From NCBI GenBank assembly GCA_001803645.1, contig MHDW01000077.1:6191-12527 (forward strand): DNA of 6,337 bases, read 5' to 3'. The DNA is from Nitrospirae bacterium GWC2_42_7. Lineage in GTDB: Bacteria > Nitrospirota > Thermodesulfovibrionia > Thermodesulfovibrionales > UBA6898. Every line of letters starts with the position of its first letter. The first letter of the stretch is position 1. This document shows positions 5,235 through 6,337 of this stretch, piece after piece. The translations under genes and the position numbers were made by a program. The notes under the pieces are model-generated. The model worked only from the letters and a program-made list of their open reading frames with translations. It made no database searches and had not been told where the DNA came from.

Positions 5235-6337
5235 TATAAGGGCAGGAAGCATGAATGCATCAGTCATTGATGCAAGGTTCAGGATAGTAAAGCCTGTAAA
5301 GACCGAAGATGTTACACTGCCCGAAAGCAAGGATGAGAGAGACCCTTTCATTCTCGATAAATTTGTTAAATGGAAAAAGGAATTTTCCCCGGACGGGGTT
5401 GTTGCCGGGTTACAGCTCCAGAGTTTTTCATATCATGTTATAGATATGCCTTTAATGAGCAGAGAAGATCTGAGGAGGGCCATAGTTTTCGAGCTCGAAA
5501 AATATCTGCCTCTGCCTGTTGATGAATATTTTTATGACTTTATTGCTGTACCTGCAGAAAATGAACGCCAGAAAGTAATTGTTTTTACAATACGCAGAGA
5601 CACTGTTGGCAGTATATTAAAAAATGCAAAAGAAGCCGGACTCAAGGTCCTGTCAGTGAGGTGCAGCGCGATCAGCGCTCTCAGCGGTTTTCTGGATATT
5701 GCGGGCGAGAAGAACATTAAGGGGCTGTTTGTGAATATTACTGAAGACTCTTATGAGATAACCGGCCTTGTGAATTCAATGCCGATATATTTTAAAAGTT
5801 ACCAGAAGAGCATTGATATTGCTGAAGAGATAGAAAAGCTTCTCCTACTTTATCCCGGAAAACTTTATTTTATGGGGAATGCTGATATGACAATTACCGG
5901 AAAATTCTCCGGTAAAAAAGTGCATGTCCGGATATCCAATGCACTGGCGGTCTCATACATAAAAAGATCATATCTGAACCTGAATTTTCTGCCGGAAGAA
6001 GGTACAAAAAAAGTTAAGGATTATTATCCCTATATTCTTGGAGGTGTGGCAGCCGCTGTTATACTTTTCTTTCTAACAGGTGCAGTTGCGTATATAAAGA
6101 ATGTAAGGACATTAAATTCCATTGAATCGAAGATTGCAGCGATAAAGAGCAAGGCCTCCGGAATAATCGAGGGGCGGAAAAACCTCGATTCCCTTCAGAA
6201 AGACATCAGAGTTCTGCATGATTTTCAGGCCAGAAGCAATGCAGCGATCAAAGCTCTCAGCGCAATGAGCGCTGTTATGCCGAACGACTCATGGCTTATA
6301 AATATGACAGTTGATGATAAAGGCAAGGTAGAGATAG
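5212..6337 (+). CDS. gspL: Type II secretion protein GspL, N-terminal part (cut by window end)
   Basis: GspL is the bitopic inner-membrane protein that recruits GspE to the secretion platform and pairs with GspM. About 375 codons are visible with no stop. Starting at GTG 5212 the protein opens with RILGVNIRAGSMNASVIDARF, which aligns with the first nucleotide-binding strand of the actin-like PilM/GspL fold (usual form LGIDIGS..IK.V). Starting at ATG 5251 would delete that strand. Further hallmarks are MPLMSREDLRRAIVFELEKYLPLPVDEY (79–106), the typical 'LP(F)ELE..LP' segment, and LNLNFLPEE just before the membrane. A single transmembrane helix spans about 274–295. It is followed by a charged, coiled-coil-like stretch (about 297–340) and the beginning of a ferredoxin-like periplasmic domain (AIKALSAMSAVMPNDSWLINMTVD). 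This PilM-plus-PilN fusion in one chain is what separates GspL from separate PilM/PilN proteins. The first 23 bp overlap gspK, implying coupled translation. Confidence 0.88.
   Translation, partial: MQRILGVNIRAGSMNASVIDARFRIVKPVKTEDVTLPESKDERDPFILDKFVKWKKEFSPDGVVAGLQLQSFSYHVIDMPLMSREDLRRAIVFELEKYLPLPVDEYFYDFIAVPAENERQKVIVFTIRRDTVGSILKNAKEAGLKVLSVRCSAISALSGFLDIAGEKNIKGLFVNITEDSYEITGLVNSMPIYFKSYQKSIDIAEEIEKLLLLYPGKLYFMGNADMTITGKFSGKKVHVRISNALAVSYIKRSYLNLNFLPEEGTKKVKDYYPYILGGVAAAVILFFLTGAVAYIKNVRTLNSIESKIAAIKSKASGIIEGRKNLDSLQKDIRVLHDFQARSNAAIKALSAMSAVMPNDSWLINMTVDDKGKVEI

Noticed and set aside
5894..5915. Perfect 8-bp inverted repeat (TTACCGGA / TCCGGTAA, 6-base loop) inside gspL
   Set aside because: It is within well-behaved coding sequence (ITGKFSGKK), has no T-run after it on the plus strand and no partner element. 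Probably chance.

Overview
The window reads as one dense, co-directional (+ strand) accessory/housekeeping block from a diderm bacterium. It joins the inner-membrane part of an Mla-type phospholipid transporter (mlaE–mlaF–mlaD) directly to type II secretion genes (gspE–gspK–gspL). GC content is moderate (low 40s % by eye), with frequent AGA/AGG and ATA codons. Gene content fits a Nitrospirota (Thermodesulfovibrionia-like) or Desulfobacterota-type genome. That taxonomic guess is an inference from style and gene order, not proven.

Region 1 (1–2497) holds the C-terminal end of the MlaE permease, the complete MlaF ATPase and a long MlaD. The genes overlap by 4 bp (mlaE/mlaF) and 26 bp (mlaF/mlaD). 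MlaD is 496 aa: an N-terminal membrane anchor, one MCE domain, about 200 residues of helix-rich sequence, and about 165 C-terminal residues that look like an outer-membrane beta-barrel. No mlaC or mlaB follows. This matches the architecture described for diderm Firmicutes (Veillonella), where MlaD itself bridges the periplasm instead of using the MlaC shuttle and MlaA.

Region 2 (2500–6337) starts 2 bp after mlaD with gspE, the secretion ATPase, which carries an MshEN-like N-terminus. It is followed by gspK (tip minor pseudopilin) and the first about 375 codons of gspL (the cytoplasmic/inner-membrane recruiter of GspE). The usual gspF–J genes are not between gspE and gspK.

The only possible non-coding stretch is 4174–4295. 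It contains a GC-rich palindrome and a strong Shine-Dalgarno-like sequence that has no proper start codon after it. This makes the gspK start the main annotation problem of the window. gspL most likely starts at GTG 5212 inside the end of gspK, not at the more obvious ATG 5251.

No RNA genes, CRISPR arrays, insertion sequences, intrinsic terminators or convincing promoters were seen. Everything appears to be transcribed through from upstream. The best candidates for something less ordinary are the transenvelope MlaD, its tight coupling to secretion genes, and the palindrome at the gspK leader.
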